Origin: Pectinatus haikarae
GTDB taxonomy: Bacteria; Bacillota; Negativicutes; Selenomonadales; Selenomonadaceae
Assembly: GCF_030813505.1 (NCBI RefSeq)
Contig: NZ_JAUSUE010000005.1
DNA length: 64,000 nucleotides
Reading direction: 5' to 3' (one strand)
The translations under genes were made by a program, and so were the position numbers. Below are positions 25,795 through 34,526 of the stretch, one piece after another. Positions within the stretch are counted from its first letter, which is position 1. The number at the start of each line of letters is the position of its first letter. The notes beneath the pieces were generated by a model. That model was not told the DNA's origin and did no database searches. It was given only the letters and a program-made list of their open reading frames with translations.

Positions 25795-27509
25795 GCCAAC
25801 CCGCCTCCTGAAACGGCTTCAAGCATTTTACAATAAATGCCCCCTTCTGCACGCAGCGATACATCTGTTCCGCACTCCGACACTGCGCCACTGTCCATAA
25901 CATAGATCATATCCGCGTTTTCTATTGATGATAATCGATGTGCTATGACTATCACTGTCCTGTTTTTTACCATTTCTTTAATGCCCGCCCAGACTGCCTT
26001 CTCGGTCATTATATCCAAACCTTCCATTGGTTCATCCAGCATCACAACAGAAGATTCGACTAACAATGCTCTGGCAATAGCTACCCGTCTTGCCTGTCCG
26101 CAGCTTAGTCCGCGCGCACCGGCGCCCACCAGTGTTTCCAATCCGTTCGGCATGACGTCCGTCAGCTCCTGCAAGCCCGCCAACTTTATAATATTCTTTA
26201 TCTTTTCATCACTTATCGTTTTTCCCATGCAGATATTTTCTCGCAGGGTGGCATTAAATATATGCGCCTGCTGCGGCACATAGGCAATATTGCTCCGCCA
26301 TGCCCTTTCATCCAGGGTGGTAATATCCACACCATCGATAAGTATTTTACCTGAAATCGGTGAAATATATTTTAACAGTAATGAAAATACAGTAGATTTG
26401 CCTGCTCCGCTGCGTCCCACGATAGCCGTAACCTTTCCTGCAGCAAAATTTAAATCAATTTTTTTCAGCGCATTTTCACGCTGGCTGTTATATTGATATC
26501 CCACAGAGGAAAATTTTATCTGAGGTGCCTCGGTCAAATTAATCATTGTTTTTCCTGCTGCTGCATTTTTTTCTTCAATTGCCGCAAAAATTTCTCCGGC
26601 ATTTGTAATTGCCCCCATCGCGTCATGAAACATACTGCCTGTTTGGCGCAATGGCTTATAAAATTCAGGAGCCAGCAGCAAAATAAAAAATACCGGCAAA
26701 AAATCCGCCTGTCCGTACAAAAGCCGCAGACCAATATTTACGGCAATCACAGCGATACTTAAAGTTGCTATGAGTTCCAGAAAAAAAGCTGATAAAAAGG
26801 CTATACGGAGAACCTTCAGTACCGCCTGTGAAAACCTTTCACCTGCCCACACCGTTTTTTCCAGCTGCCTTTTTCCCTGATTGTAAATCTTAATTACAGC
26901 CATCCCGGCCAAAAGTTCAGAAAAAAGCTCGCTTAAATGTGCCAGTGCCGCCCATTGCCGATTATTTTCCGATTGTGCTCTTTTTCCTATAAGTACCATA
27001 AAAAAGGGGATCAATGGCAGCGTAAATAAAAATATAAGACCAGATATCCAATCATTATAAAAAGCCGTGATTAAAATAACTATCGGCAATATTGCCGTCA
27101 ATGACAATTGCGGCAAAAATTTTGAAAAATACGGTTCAAATGAATCCACTCCCTTAGTCACCATCTGCAGTATATTTACATCATATATGGATGACATGGG
27201 ACTGCTGCATGCCAATTTTTTTATAAATGCGCCGCGTATTTTTTTTCTTATATCAAGCGAAATATCATGTGCGGCAAACCGTATAACCAAATTAGCTGCC
27301 GCTTCAAGTGAAAAAAGAAAAAGCAGCAGCGCCAGCTGAGGCACTGCCGCTTCCCTGCTCAAACGGGAAAACAGCATCTTATCAATAAAAGAAGCCAGAC
27401 AATAGCAGCGCACCGCAATGACCAGAGCAGATACGACATCACAAAGAATTATCATGACCACTTTATATTTATAAGGCTGCAATTCTTTCAACAAATTCTT
27501 ATCAATCAT
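25791..27509 (-). CDS. cydD: Thiol reductant ABC exporter subunit CydD
   Basis: The 572-residue half-transporter has a membrane domain with six predicted helices (to about 320), then an ATPase domain: Walker A GRSGAGKST, signature LSCGQARRVAIARALL (the first Gly is Cys) and Walker B VVMLDEPMEGLD. CydD pairs with CydC to export thiols to the periplasm or outside. It follows cydB by 91 bases on the same strand. In the signature, LSCGQ replaces the usual LSGGQ; the effect is unknown. Confidence 0.9.
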   Translation of the reverse strand: MIDKNLLKELQPYKYKVVMIILCDVVSALVIAVRCYCLASFIDKMLFSRLSREAAVPQLALLLFLFSLEAAANLVIRFAAHDISLDIRKKIRGAFIKKLACSSPMSSIYDVNILQMVTKGVDSFEPYFSKFLPQLSLTAILPIVILITAFYNDWISGLIFLFTLPLIPFFMVLIGKRAQSENNRQWAALAHLSELFSELLAGMAVIKIYNQGKRQLEKTVWAGERFSQAVLKVLRIAFLSAFFLELIATLSIAVIAVNIGLRLLYGQADFLPVFFILLLAPEFYKPLRQTGSMFHDAMGAITNAGEIFAAIEEKNAAAGKTMINLTEAPQIKFSSVGYQYNSQRENALKKIDLNFAAGKVTAIVGRSGAGKSTVFSLLLKYISPISGKILIDGVDITTLDERAWRSNIAYVPQQAHIFNATLRENICMGKTISDEKIKNIIKLAGLQELTDVMPNGLETLVGAGARGLSCGQARRVAIARALLVESSVVMLDEPMEGLDIMTEKAVWAGIKEMVKNRTVIVIAHRLSSIENADMIYVMDSGAVSECGTDVSLRAEGGIYCKMLEAVSGGGLA

Positions 27510-27600
27510 AAACTATTTCCCTACCCTAACAGTCGGACACCCATACAGTTTATCAGCATATGACTGCCGCCCCGTCCGCTGAGAATTTTATTCTTTCATG

Positions 27601-28611
27601 TCAATGCTTCAAATCATTGACCGTTATGCGCTTCCTAAATATCCAATATGTCCATCCCTGATAAATAATCACCACTGGCACAAAAATCAAAGCGGCTATC
27701 GTCATTATCGAAAGAGTATACGGTGAGGAAGAAGCATTTGTTATAGTGAGACTCCATTCCGGATTCATCGTTGAAATAAGTATCCTCGGAAACAGTCCGG
27801 CAAAAACACTCACTGTCGTCAGCACCACAGCTAAAGAACTGCCGATAAAAGCTGTTCCGCTGCTATTTTGACGACGTGCGATTATAGCCAGCACAAACAC
27901 CAGCGCCGCCAAAATCATTAAACCAAGGCATAATGACGATTTATATACGTCCGTATTTGCGTATGTCAAGGCAATGCATATCAAATAAAAAACAGCTGCC
28001 GTCCCGCCAAGGCATGTACCGACCAAGCGAAAACGAGGCATAAGCGCTGATTCCTTGTCTATTTTCAATGACAAAAATGTCAGTCCGTGAAAGGCAAAAA
28101 CAAGCACAAAGGTTATCCCGCCTATTACAGTATACACGGAAAGCAAATCCCAAAACGTTCCCATATATATCTTATCACCGTTAATCATAAAACCTTTCAT
28201 GAGATTGGTGACTGCCACTCCCCACAAAAATGCGGGAAGAAAACTGCCGATGAATATCATCCAGTCCCATAAGCTGCGCCAGCAGGCAGTATGGTGTTTA
28301 CCACGAAATTCGAAGGCTACCCCGCGCACTATAAGCCCTATGAGCATCAGGAACAAAGCCATGTAAAGCATGCTGAACATAGTAGCGTAAACATGCGGAA
28401 AGGCTGCGAACAGCGCTCCGCCCGCGGTTATCATCCATACTTCATTACCGTCCCACACAGGCCCTATACTGTTTATCAGCATACGCCGCTCATCATCATC
28501 CTTAGCGACAAACGGCAGAAGGATACCCACGCCGTAATCAAAACCTTCCAGAAAGAAGAAGCCGGTGAATAAAACAGTTACCAATATAAACCATAATACC
28601 TGTAAATCCAT
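27601..28611 (-). CDS. cydB: Cytochrome bd ubiquinol oxidase subunit II
   Basis: The 336-residue protein is predicted to span the membrane about eight or nine times. FFFLEGFDYGVGILLPF near residue 18 and GPVWDGNEVWMITAGGALFAAFP near 50 are the CydB signatures. CydB forms with CydA the oxidase that reduces oxygen to water with quinol electrons. The start codon shares its A with the last base of the cydA stop, so the two subunits are translationally coupled. Confidence 0.96.
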   Translation of the reverse strand: MDLQVLWFILVTVLFTGFFFLEGFDYGVGILLPFVAKDDDERRMLINSIGPVWDGNEVWMITAGGALFAAFPHVYATMFSMLYMALFLMLIGLIVRGVAFEFRGKHHTACWRSLWDWMIFIGSFLPAFLWGVAVTNLMKGFMINGDKIYMGTFWDLLSVYTVIGGITFVLVFAFHGLTFLSLKIDKESALMPRFRLVGTCLGGTAAVFYLICIALTYANTDVYKSSLCLGLMILAALVFVLAIIARRQNSSGTAFIGSSLAVVLTTVSVFAGLFPRILISTMNPEWSLTITNASSSPYTLSIMTIAALIFVPVVIIYQGWTYWIFRKRITVNDLKH

Positions 28612-29960
28612 TATAAACCGCTCCCTTCAGTAACATCCTGCCGGACTACCTTAGCGGCAACAAACAATGCAGCAATCGCCAGCAGCGCGTAAACCACAGT
28701 AAAGCCAATAAGTGATATCCAGACCTCTGTCGATGTTATATTCTGCGACACAGCATCAGCCACTTTTTGCAGCCCGGTAACCATCCACGGCTGACGTCCG
28801 CCTTCCGCTATATACCAGCCTACCGTATTGGAAATAAACGGCAGAAATACTCCCAGCATCAGCAGCCGCAGCCACGTAGTATTATATTCTGAAAGACGGT
28901 TCGTAAAGCTCATATATAAAGTCACGAGCATCATTAAAAGCATGATTCCGCCGCAGGCAAGCATTATCCTAAAACTCCAGAACAACAGCGGCACATTTGG
29001 TATATAATTATCATAGCCATATTTTTTCTGGTCCTCTTTTTGCAGTGTCTTTATCCCTTTGACTTCCCCGTTTGGTGAATTATATAGCATAAATGACAAT
29101 GCATAAGGAACCTCAATCGTATTTTCGTTTTCTTCCTTCTGTGTATCGATCGTTGCATACAGTGTAAAAGGGGCAGGATCCGCATCTTCCCACAAAGCCT
29201 CCATCGAAGACAATTTCATAGGCTGCGCGCTTCCTACATATTGTGTATGCAAATGTCCGCTGCCCATAACGGCAAAAAGACCGATAGCTGCATATATGGC
29301 TCCTGCTCTGATACCAGTTTTAAAAATACCAATATTTTCACCGCGCAGCAGCTTATAGGCACTGACGGCAACGACCAATATGCCTGCCGTAACAATGCCG
29401 GAGGTCATAACATGCGCAAACTGACCAAAAACATAAGGATTAGTTATAAGTGCAAAAAAATCTGTCATTTCAGCGCGTCCGTTATTGAGAGCAAAGCCTA
29501 CCGGATGCTGCATAAAAGAATTGGCAACAAGAATCCAGAACGATGACAAATTACTGCCAAACGCCACGAGCCATATAGACAGGCAGTGCACTTTTTTTGG
29601 CAGTCTGTTCTCGCCGAAAATCCATACCCCAAGAAAAACAGATTCCAAAAAGAAAGCCGTCAAAGCTTCAAGCGCCAGCGGTGCCCCGAAAATATCCCCC
29701 ATGAATCTGGAGTATTCGGACCAGTTCATCCCAAAGTGAAATTCCTGAACAATCCCTGTGACGACACCCATGGCAAAAGAAATAGTGAATAATTTGCCAA
29801 ATAATTTTGCCAGCTGCTTATAGACAATATTTCCGTTCTTTAAATATATCGTCGACAGTATAGCAACAAGCACAGACAATCCCAAAGACAGCGGAATAAA
29901 TAAAAAATGGTAAATAGTGGTTATCGCAAACTGCAAGCGCGATAATGTAATAACATCCAT
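28611..29960 (-). CDS. cydA: Cytochrome bd ubiquinol oxidase subunit I
   Basis: The 449-residue subunit carries the three hemes. His in TTIYHFLFIPLSLGLS (near residue 17) is the heme b595 ligand, and GVVTGIVQEFHFGMNWSEYS holds the second conserved region. The heme b558 His lies in GQFAHVMTSG near 185. The quinol-binding Q-loop is short, as in Gram-positive-type enzymes. The start ATG 29960 has GGAGG upstream; ATG 29981 is less likely. It leads a run of cydA-cydB-cydD-cydC-ribU-deoB-pdp-cdd. In an anaerobe this oxidase probably scavenges oxygen. Confidence 0.96.
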   Translation of the reverse strand: MDVITLSRLQFAITTIYHFLFIPLSLGLSVLVAILSTIYLKNGNIVYKQLAKLFGKLFTISFAMGVVTGIVQEFHFGMNWSEYSRFMGDIFGAPLALEALTAFFLESVFLGVWIFGENRLPKKVHCLSIWLVAFGSNLSSFWILVANSFMQHPVGFALNNGRAEMTDFFALITNPYVFGQFAHVMTSGIVTAGILVVAVSAYKLLRGENIGIFKTGIRAGAIYAAIGLFAVMGSGHLHTQYVGSAQPMKLSSMEALWEDADPAPFTLYATIDTQKEENENTIEVPYALSFMLYNSPNGEVKGIKTLQKEDQKKYGYDNYIPNVPLLFWSFRIMLACGGIMLLMMLVTLYMSFTNRLSEYNTTWLRLLMLGVFLPFISNTVGWYIAEGGRQPWMVTGLQKVADAVSQNITSTEVWISLIGFTVVYALLAIAALFVAAKVVRQDVTEGSGL

Positions 29961-30344
29961 ATCTGTATCCTCCCCATTCAAGCAAAATATAATACCTGTG
30001 ATATAGTATAATTTTTTATAAAGAAAAATGCAATCTGTTATTACTTAATAATATAAACTAATACCGTATTTCTTTTCATTCAAAAAATTTTCTTAGGGGA
30101 TTCTTAATGCATATTATAATAATACGCTTTTTATTTAAAATGCACCTGCCTGTTTTCCTAATATTTTGTTATTTTCCTTCAATATATAAATTTAATCTAT
30201 CATATATTACAAAAATCCAGGTCTTGCGACCTGGATTTTTGTAATATTGCATCATTTTAAGACAATTCGTGATATTTATCATATCATATATTTACTAAAT
30301 AGTAATATACACTGCACTGCAAGGCAGACAGAATTCTGCCCTTA
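29961..30344. other. AT-rich intergenic region upstream of cydA
   Basis: About 380 bases separate cydA from the gene at 30345. Apart from the terminator hairpin at 30204-30247 I see AT-rich sequence with no gene. It must contain the cydA promoter, but no convincing -35/-10 pair stands out. Confidence 0.4.
30204..30247. terminator. Terminator with a perfect 20-bp stem
   Basis: ATATTACAAAAATCCAGGTC pairs exactly with the sequence after a TTGC loop. The inner GGATTTTT supplies T-runs for either direction. It lies downstream of the ptsH-ptsI unit on the minus strand and ahead of cydA. Confidence 0.9.
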
Positions 30345-30728
30345 TTAATGCTTATCCCTTGCCTTTTTTATTTTATTTTCAAGAAAAGCCGCAAATTTTT
30401 TATGGTGTTCAACGGCAAATAAAATACGCTTTTTTACATCTTCTTCCTCTATGCCGGCCATTGACGTTTCCAGCTGCTGGCAACGCTGACGCACCTGCAT
30501 AAGAGCCGAATTCAAAGGGCCTTCTTCATCAAGGCCTATTCCGTAAACGGATTGTATACAATCCCTTACATTTTCCTTATATCCCTTTTCACCTGAAATT
30601 CTTTCCAGATAATCCGCCATATAAAGAATGATTTCATACGGGTCTTTTCCTTCGTTGATCATCTGCATAAGAGCCATTTTTATATTCTGTTCTCCACCAT
30701 AAACCGTCCGCCCGGATTCTTCGCTCAT
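30345..30728 (-). CDS. Unknown protein encoded downstream of ptsI
   Basis: The 127-residue protein is soluble and mostly helical, with charged heptad-like segments (KMALMQMINEGKDPYEIILY and a Lys/Glu-rich C-terminus KKFAAFLENKIKKARD). I recognise no domain. It has two cysteines and no signal peptide or membrane helix. The gene starts 24 bases after ptsI and precedes a strong terminator, so it is almost certainly co-transcribed with ptsH and ptsI. A link to PTS control is possible but is only contextual. Confidence 0.65.
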   Translation of the reverse strand: MSEESGRTVYGGEQNIKMALMQMINEGKDPYEIILYMADYLERISGEKGYKENVRDCIQSVYGIGLDEEGPLNSALMQVRQRCQQLETSMAGIEEEDVKKRILFAVEHHKKFAAFLENKIKKARDKH

Positions 30729-30752
30729 AATTCAATCACAGTCCTGCATAAT

Positions 30753-32474
30753 TCATTTTCTATCATCAAATTTTTCATGCAGATATGCCTTTATGTCAGA
30801 TGCATGTTCCATTGACATTACCTTATCCAGCACTTCTTTTGCTTCCGCCATGCTCACGCTTCTGATAAGTTCCTTTACGCGCGGTATTGACGGTGCACTC
30901 ATGGAAAGCTCAGTAATACCCATAGCCATAAGCAATACGGCAGCATGAGGATCACTTGCCATTTCACCGCACATTCCTGCCCAGATCTTATTTTCATTGG
31001 CAGAATCAATGGTACGTTTAATAAGTGCAAGCACTCCCGGATTAAGCGGATCATATAAATAGCTGACATTGCTGTTGACACGGTCAACTGCCAAGGTATA
31101 TTGAATAAGATCATTAGTGCCTATACTGAAGAAATCCACATGCTTGGCAAATATCGGTGTCATGACAGCGGCTGCAGGTGTTTCCACCATTATCCCCAGC
31201 TGTACATTATCCGAATAAGCTTTATTTTCCTGTGACAAAAGCACTTTCGCTTCTTCTATTATTTGTTTGACTTTATCAACTTCACTCAGTCTGATTACCA
31301 TCGGCAGCATCATAGCCGCCTTACCGTATACACCAGCCCGTAAAATAGCCTTTACCTGCGGCATGAATATATCACGGCGCGACAGACAGATACGAAGCGC
31401 ACGCCAGCCAAGGAAAGGATTTTCTTCTTTCGGTATGTTCAGATACGGCAGAGGCTTATCCCCGCCTATATCCATTGTGCGGATGACACACAGATTGCCC
31501 TTGCATTTTTCGACAGCTTCCTTATATGCCTGAAACTGCATTTCCTCATCAGGAGCTTCATTTCTGCCCATGAATAAAAATTCCGACCGGAAAAGTCCCA
31601 CACCTTCGGCGCCAAAATTGCTGACAGCAGCTTCCACATCAAGATGGGTACTGATATTGGCAACAAGCATGACTTTATGGCCATCGGTGGTTTCCGCCGG
31701 CAGTGAAGTAAGCTGTGCATAATGTTCTTTAAGCCTGTTCTGTTCTTTTATCCGCTCATTGAAAGAAATCAGCTGTTCTTCGGTGGGATGAACATAGACT
31801 TCACCCGTTTCTCCGTTGATGATCAGCTGATCACCGCTTTTTATATCCTTAAGATTTGCTTCAAGACCAACAACAGTAGGAATAGCACGAGCCTTTGCGA
31901 TTATGACCGCATGGCAGGTAGTGCTGCCTTGTCCTAAGACTACGCCCGCTATCTGTTCTGTGGGAATATTTGCAATGACTGACGGTTCAATCTCATGCCC
32001 GCACAAAATAACCGGTTCACTGCCTATGTCCGGTCCTTTAAGCCCCAAAATTTGGCGCACAACACGCTTGCCTACATCACGAATATCCACAGCACGTTCA
32101 CGGAAATAAGAGTCTTCCATGTTTTCGAAAATTGCTGCGGATTCCTCAGATGCCGCTAAAACGGCTCTCGGCGCCGATTTCAATTCACCGGCTTTAGCAA
32201 CAGCATTATCTTCAAGCATCGGATCCTGTACCATAACACGATGCGCTTCCATAATGCCAGCTTGTTCAGCCATATCCTTGTCTGTGAGAGTTTTCACATT
32301 TTCTGCAAGAATATCGGCTACTTCTCCAATTGCCTTTTTTACCTTGCCTATTTCCGCTTCAACGCTTCCCGGATTATACAACGCAACATATTTTTCTAGA
32401 TCCTGTTCCAGAGTTAAAGCTTTAGCTATGGCTATACCGGCAATAACGCCTTTACCGCGTAATTTACTTGACAT
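30753..32474 (-). CDS. ptsI: PTS enzyme I (phosphoenolpyruvate-protein phosphotransferase)
   Basis: The 573-residue enzyme takes phosphate from PEP and passes it to HPr. The active-site histidine is near 188 in GSTTCHAVIIAKA. RSEFLFMGR and the PEP-binding MVETPAAAVM and FFSIGTNDLIQYTLAVDR segments are present, with CGEMASDP near the C-terminus. I chose ATG 32474, with GGAGGT upstream, over the preceding TTG. It lies 32 bases after ptsH and serves the mannose-family PTS at 15-17.6 kb. Confidence 0.97.
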   Translation of the reverse strand: MSSKLRGKGVIAGIAIAKALTLEQDLEKYVALYNPGSVEAEIGKVKKAIGEVADILAENVKTLTDKDMAEQAGIMEAHRVMVQDPMLEDNAVAKAGELKSAPRAVLAASEESAAIFENMEDSYFRERAVDIRDVGKRVVRQILGLKGPDIGSEPVILCGHEIEPSVIANIPTEQIAGVVLGQGSTTCHAVIIAKARAIPTVVGLEANLKDIKSGDQLIINGETGEVYVHPTEEQLISFNERIKEQNRLKEHYAQLTSLPAETTDGHKVMLVANISTHLDVEAAVSNFGAEGVGLFRSEFLFMGRNEAPDEEMQFQAYKEAVEKCKGNLCVIRTMDIGGDKPLPYLNIPKEENPFLGWRALRICLSRRDIFMPQVKAILRAGVYGKAAMMLPMVIRLSEVDKVKQIIEEAKVLLSQENKAYSDNVQLGIMVETPAAAVMTPIFAKHVDFFSIGTNDLIQYTLAVDRVNSNVSYLYDPLNPGVLALIKRTIDSANENKIWAGMCGEMASDPHAAVLLMAMGITELSMSAPSIPRVKELIRSVSMAEAKEVLDKVMSMEHASDIKAYLHEKFDDRK

Positions 32475-32506
32475 CAATAGACCTCCTTGGGGCTTTGTGA
32501 TAAATA

Positions 32507-32770
32507 TTAATCTTCGCCGAATTTAGATTTTACAAGATCAGTAAGTGCATCAAGAGCTGCCTGTGCATCTTCCCCATCAGCGCTGATCGTAACATCCGTA
32601 CCCTGCTGAAGACCAAGGCTCATAATCATAAGAATGCTTTTAGCATCGACGGTTTTTCCTTTGGCTGTAAGTTTGATCTTAGCTTTGAACTTGTTTGCTG
32701 TTTGAACAAACATTGATGCTGGGCGTGCATGCAGGCCCGTTTTGTTTTCGATAGTTAATGTTTTTTCCAT
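32507..32770 (-). CDS. ptsH: HPr phosphocarrier protein
   Basis: The 87-residue protein carries the phosphorylated histidine H14 in KTGLHARPASMFV and a serine S45 in DAKSILMIMSLG, the position phosphorylated by HPr kinase in Bacillota. It relays phosphate from enzyme I to PTS EIIA proteins. It is the first gene of the ptsH-ptsI unit, with a TATAAT-like -10 on the minus strand at 32839-32834, 63 bases upstream. Confidence 0.97.
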   Translation of the reverse strand: MEKTLTIENKTGLHARPASMFVQTANKFKAKIKLTAKGKTVDAKSILMIMSLGLQQGTDVTISADGEDAQAALDALTDLVKSKFGED

Positions 32771-33141
32771 GAGTCATATCCCCTTTTATCTAAAAAAAAA
32801 TTAAATTTATAGCAGTCAGACTGCACTTCTTAAATTATACCGAATAGAATGAAAAATTACCAGTAAAAATTTACATAAAGTATATAATTATTTAACACTG
32901 TATTCATACTTATTTTGATTTAATCTTTTTTTTATTTTTTAATTCCGCTGTTTATAGTGATTTTTTTATATATTTTATATGATCAATCTCTGTAAAAGAA
33001 ATTAAATAAAGTTTCTTTTATAATCGTTATCATTTGTATATTGATATATAGTTTATTTTGCAAAAAGCATATGGAAAAATATACGGAAAAATAGTAAACT
33101 GATATAAATAATTTTTTATCTAAGTAAAGAAGGTATATTAT
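32771..33141. promoter_or_regulatory. Divergent promoter region between ptsH and the PatB-like gene
   Basis: No gene is seen in these AT-rich 370 bases. Toward ptsH there is TATAAT on the minus strand (32839-32834) with no good -35. Toward the lyase gene there is an extended -10, TGATATAAA (33100-33108), 33 bases before the ATG. Confidence 0.45.
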
Positions 33142-34326
33142 ATGTATGATTTTTCCAGCTGTCCTGACAGAGAAAACTCGGGATCGGCAAAATGGGCAGC
33201 CATGAAAAAAGTTGCTCCTCAGATTTCTTCCGATATAATTCCCCTTTCCGTAGCAGATATGGAATTACCCACCGCACCGGAAATAATTTCTGGTCTGCAG
33301 GATTATCTCTCCGGTGCCGTTCTTGGTTATACGATCCCCACGAATGAGTATTTACAAGCAGTATGCGGCTGGATGCTGCGCCGCCATGAGTTTGAAATAT
33401 CCCCGGAATGGATAGTTTCCTCGCCCGGTGTTGTTCCGGCAATTTTCAATTCCATACGCTCTTATACAAAAAAAGGCGACGGTGTCATTGTCATGACGCC
33501 TGTATATTATCCCTTTTACAGAGCAATCACTGAAAATAAACGCCGCATCGTAAAAAACCCGTTACTGCATACGGGCAGCACCTATCACATAAATTTTGAT
33601 GATCTGGAACAAAAAGCACGCTCTGAGCAAAATAAGCTGCTTATTTTATGCAGCCCGCATAACCCCGTCGGCAGAATATGGACAAATGAAGAATTGCAGC
33701 GAGTTGCTGACATATGTCTGAAAAACAATGTTCTCGTCATCGCCGACGAAATACATTCAGACATTATTATGCCGGGACACAGGCATACTGTTTTTGCCAC
33801 TCTTTCCGAAGATGCCGCTGACAATTGCCTGATATGCACCGCTCCCAGCAAAACTTTCAATCTTGCAGGCCTGCAGGTATCCAATATTATTATAAAAAAC
33901 GATCTAATACGGCGTAAATTTATAAAAACTGCCGTTAAAGCCGGTTACGGGACATTGAATGTACTTGGTTATAAAGCATGCGAAATTGCTTATACAAAAT
34001 GTGAAGCGTGGCTGGAACAGCTTTTAAAGCTCATTGACGGAAACAGAAAACTCTGTGAAAACTTTATGGAAAAAAACATTCCGCAGATTAAGATAACCAA
34101 GCTGGAGGGCACCTATTTGCAATGGTGGGACTGCCGCAAACTTAACATGGAAAAAAATGAACTAGAATCCTTTATGACTAAAAAAGCCTCTCTCTTTTTC
34201 GATGAGGGATATATTTTCGGTAAAGAGGGTGAAGGCTATGAAAGGATAAATTTAGCCTGCCCGGCAAAAGCATTGGACAGCGCTTTACTGCGTCTGAAAA
34301 ATGCGCTGTCAGTCAAAAGCAAATAA
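33142..34326 (+). CDS. PatB/MalY-family PLP-dependent C-S lyase
   Basis: The 394-residue fold-type I enzyme has DMELPTAPEIISGLQDYL near residue 40, the MalY/PatB hallmark. SPHNPVGRIWT is near 171, VIADEIHSDI near 199 and the PLP lysine is in APSKTFNLAGLQ near 237. Members cleave cystathionine or related thioethers to thiol, pyruvate and ammonia; some, like MalY, also act as regulators. It is a single gene. A related aminotransferase function cannot be excluded. Confidence 0.88.
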   Translation: MYDFSSCPDRENSGSAKWAAMKKVAPQISSDIIPLSVADMELPTAPEIISGLQDYLSGAVLGYTIPTNEYLQAVCGWMLRRHEFEISPEWIVSSPGVVPAIFNSIRSYTKKGDGVIVMTPVYYPFYRAITENKRRIVKNPLLHTGSTYHINFDDLEQKARSEQNKLLILCSPHNPVGRIWTNEELQRVADICLKNNVLVIADEIHSDIIMPGHRHTVFATLSEDAADNCLICTAPSKTFNLAGLQVSNIIIKNDLIRRKFIKTAVKAGYGTLNVLGYKACEIAYTKCEAWLEQLLKLIDGNRKLCENFMEKNIPQIKITKLEGTYLQWWDCRKLNMEKNELESFMTKKASLFFDEGYIFGKEGEGYERINLACPAKALDSALLRLKNALSVKSK

Positions 34327-34374
34327 AAATTTCAGATTGTTGATTAAATTAAGTAAACCATATTTTAAAATAAG

Positions 34375-34403
34375 TTGACATATTTTTAACACTAAAATAT
34401 AAT
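34375..34403 (+). promoter_or_regulatory. Consensus sigma-A promoter of bioB
   Basis: TTGACA (34375-34380) and TATAAT (34398-34403) are separated by exactly 17 bases. Transcription would start near 34410, leaving a leader of about 115 bases before the bioB ATG. Confidence 0.8.
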
Positions 34404-34463
34404 ATATGCAATACAGTCTTAGAAGCATTAAATATATAAGGCTACATGCTATTCGACAGACAT

Positions 34464-34509
34464 CATTTTATATCAGCACCGGTAAAATGACAATGCTGCC
34501 ATTGTTTTT
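34464..34509 (+). promoter_or_regulatory. Two tandem hairpins in the bioB leader
   Basis: CATTTTA (34464-34470) pairs with TAAAATG (34483-34489). Immediately after it ACAATG-CTGC-CATTGT (34490-34505) is followed by TTTT, the shape of a weak intrinsic terminator. It ends 5 bases before the ribosome site, so it could attenuate bioB or mask its translation. Confidence 0.45.
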
Positions 34510-34526
34510 AGAAGAGAGGATAAATA

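Noticed and set aside
30204..30247. Long perfect hairpin as a mobile-element end
   Set aside because: No transposase, target duplication or second copy is seen; its place after the pts genes fits a terminator.
34330..34400. BirA operator at the bioB promoter
   Set aside because: A TTGTTGATTAAATTAAGTAAACC-like stretch is near, but its halves do not form the inverted repeat expected for BirA.
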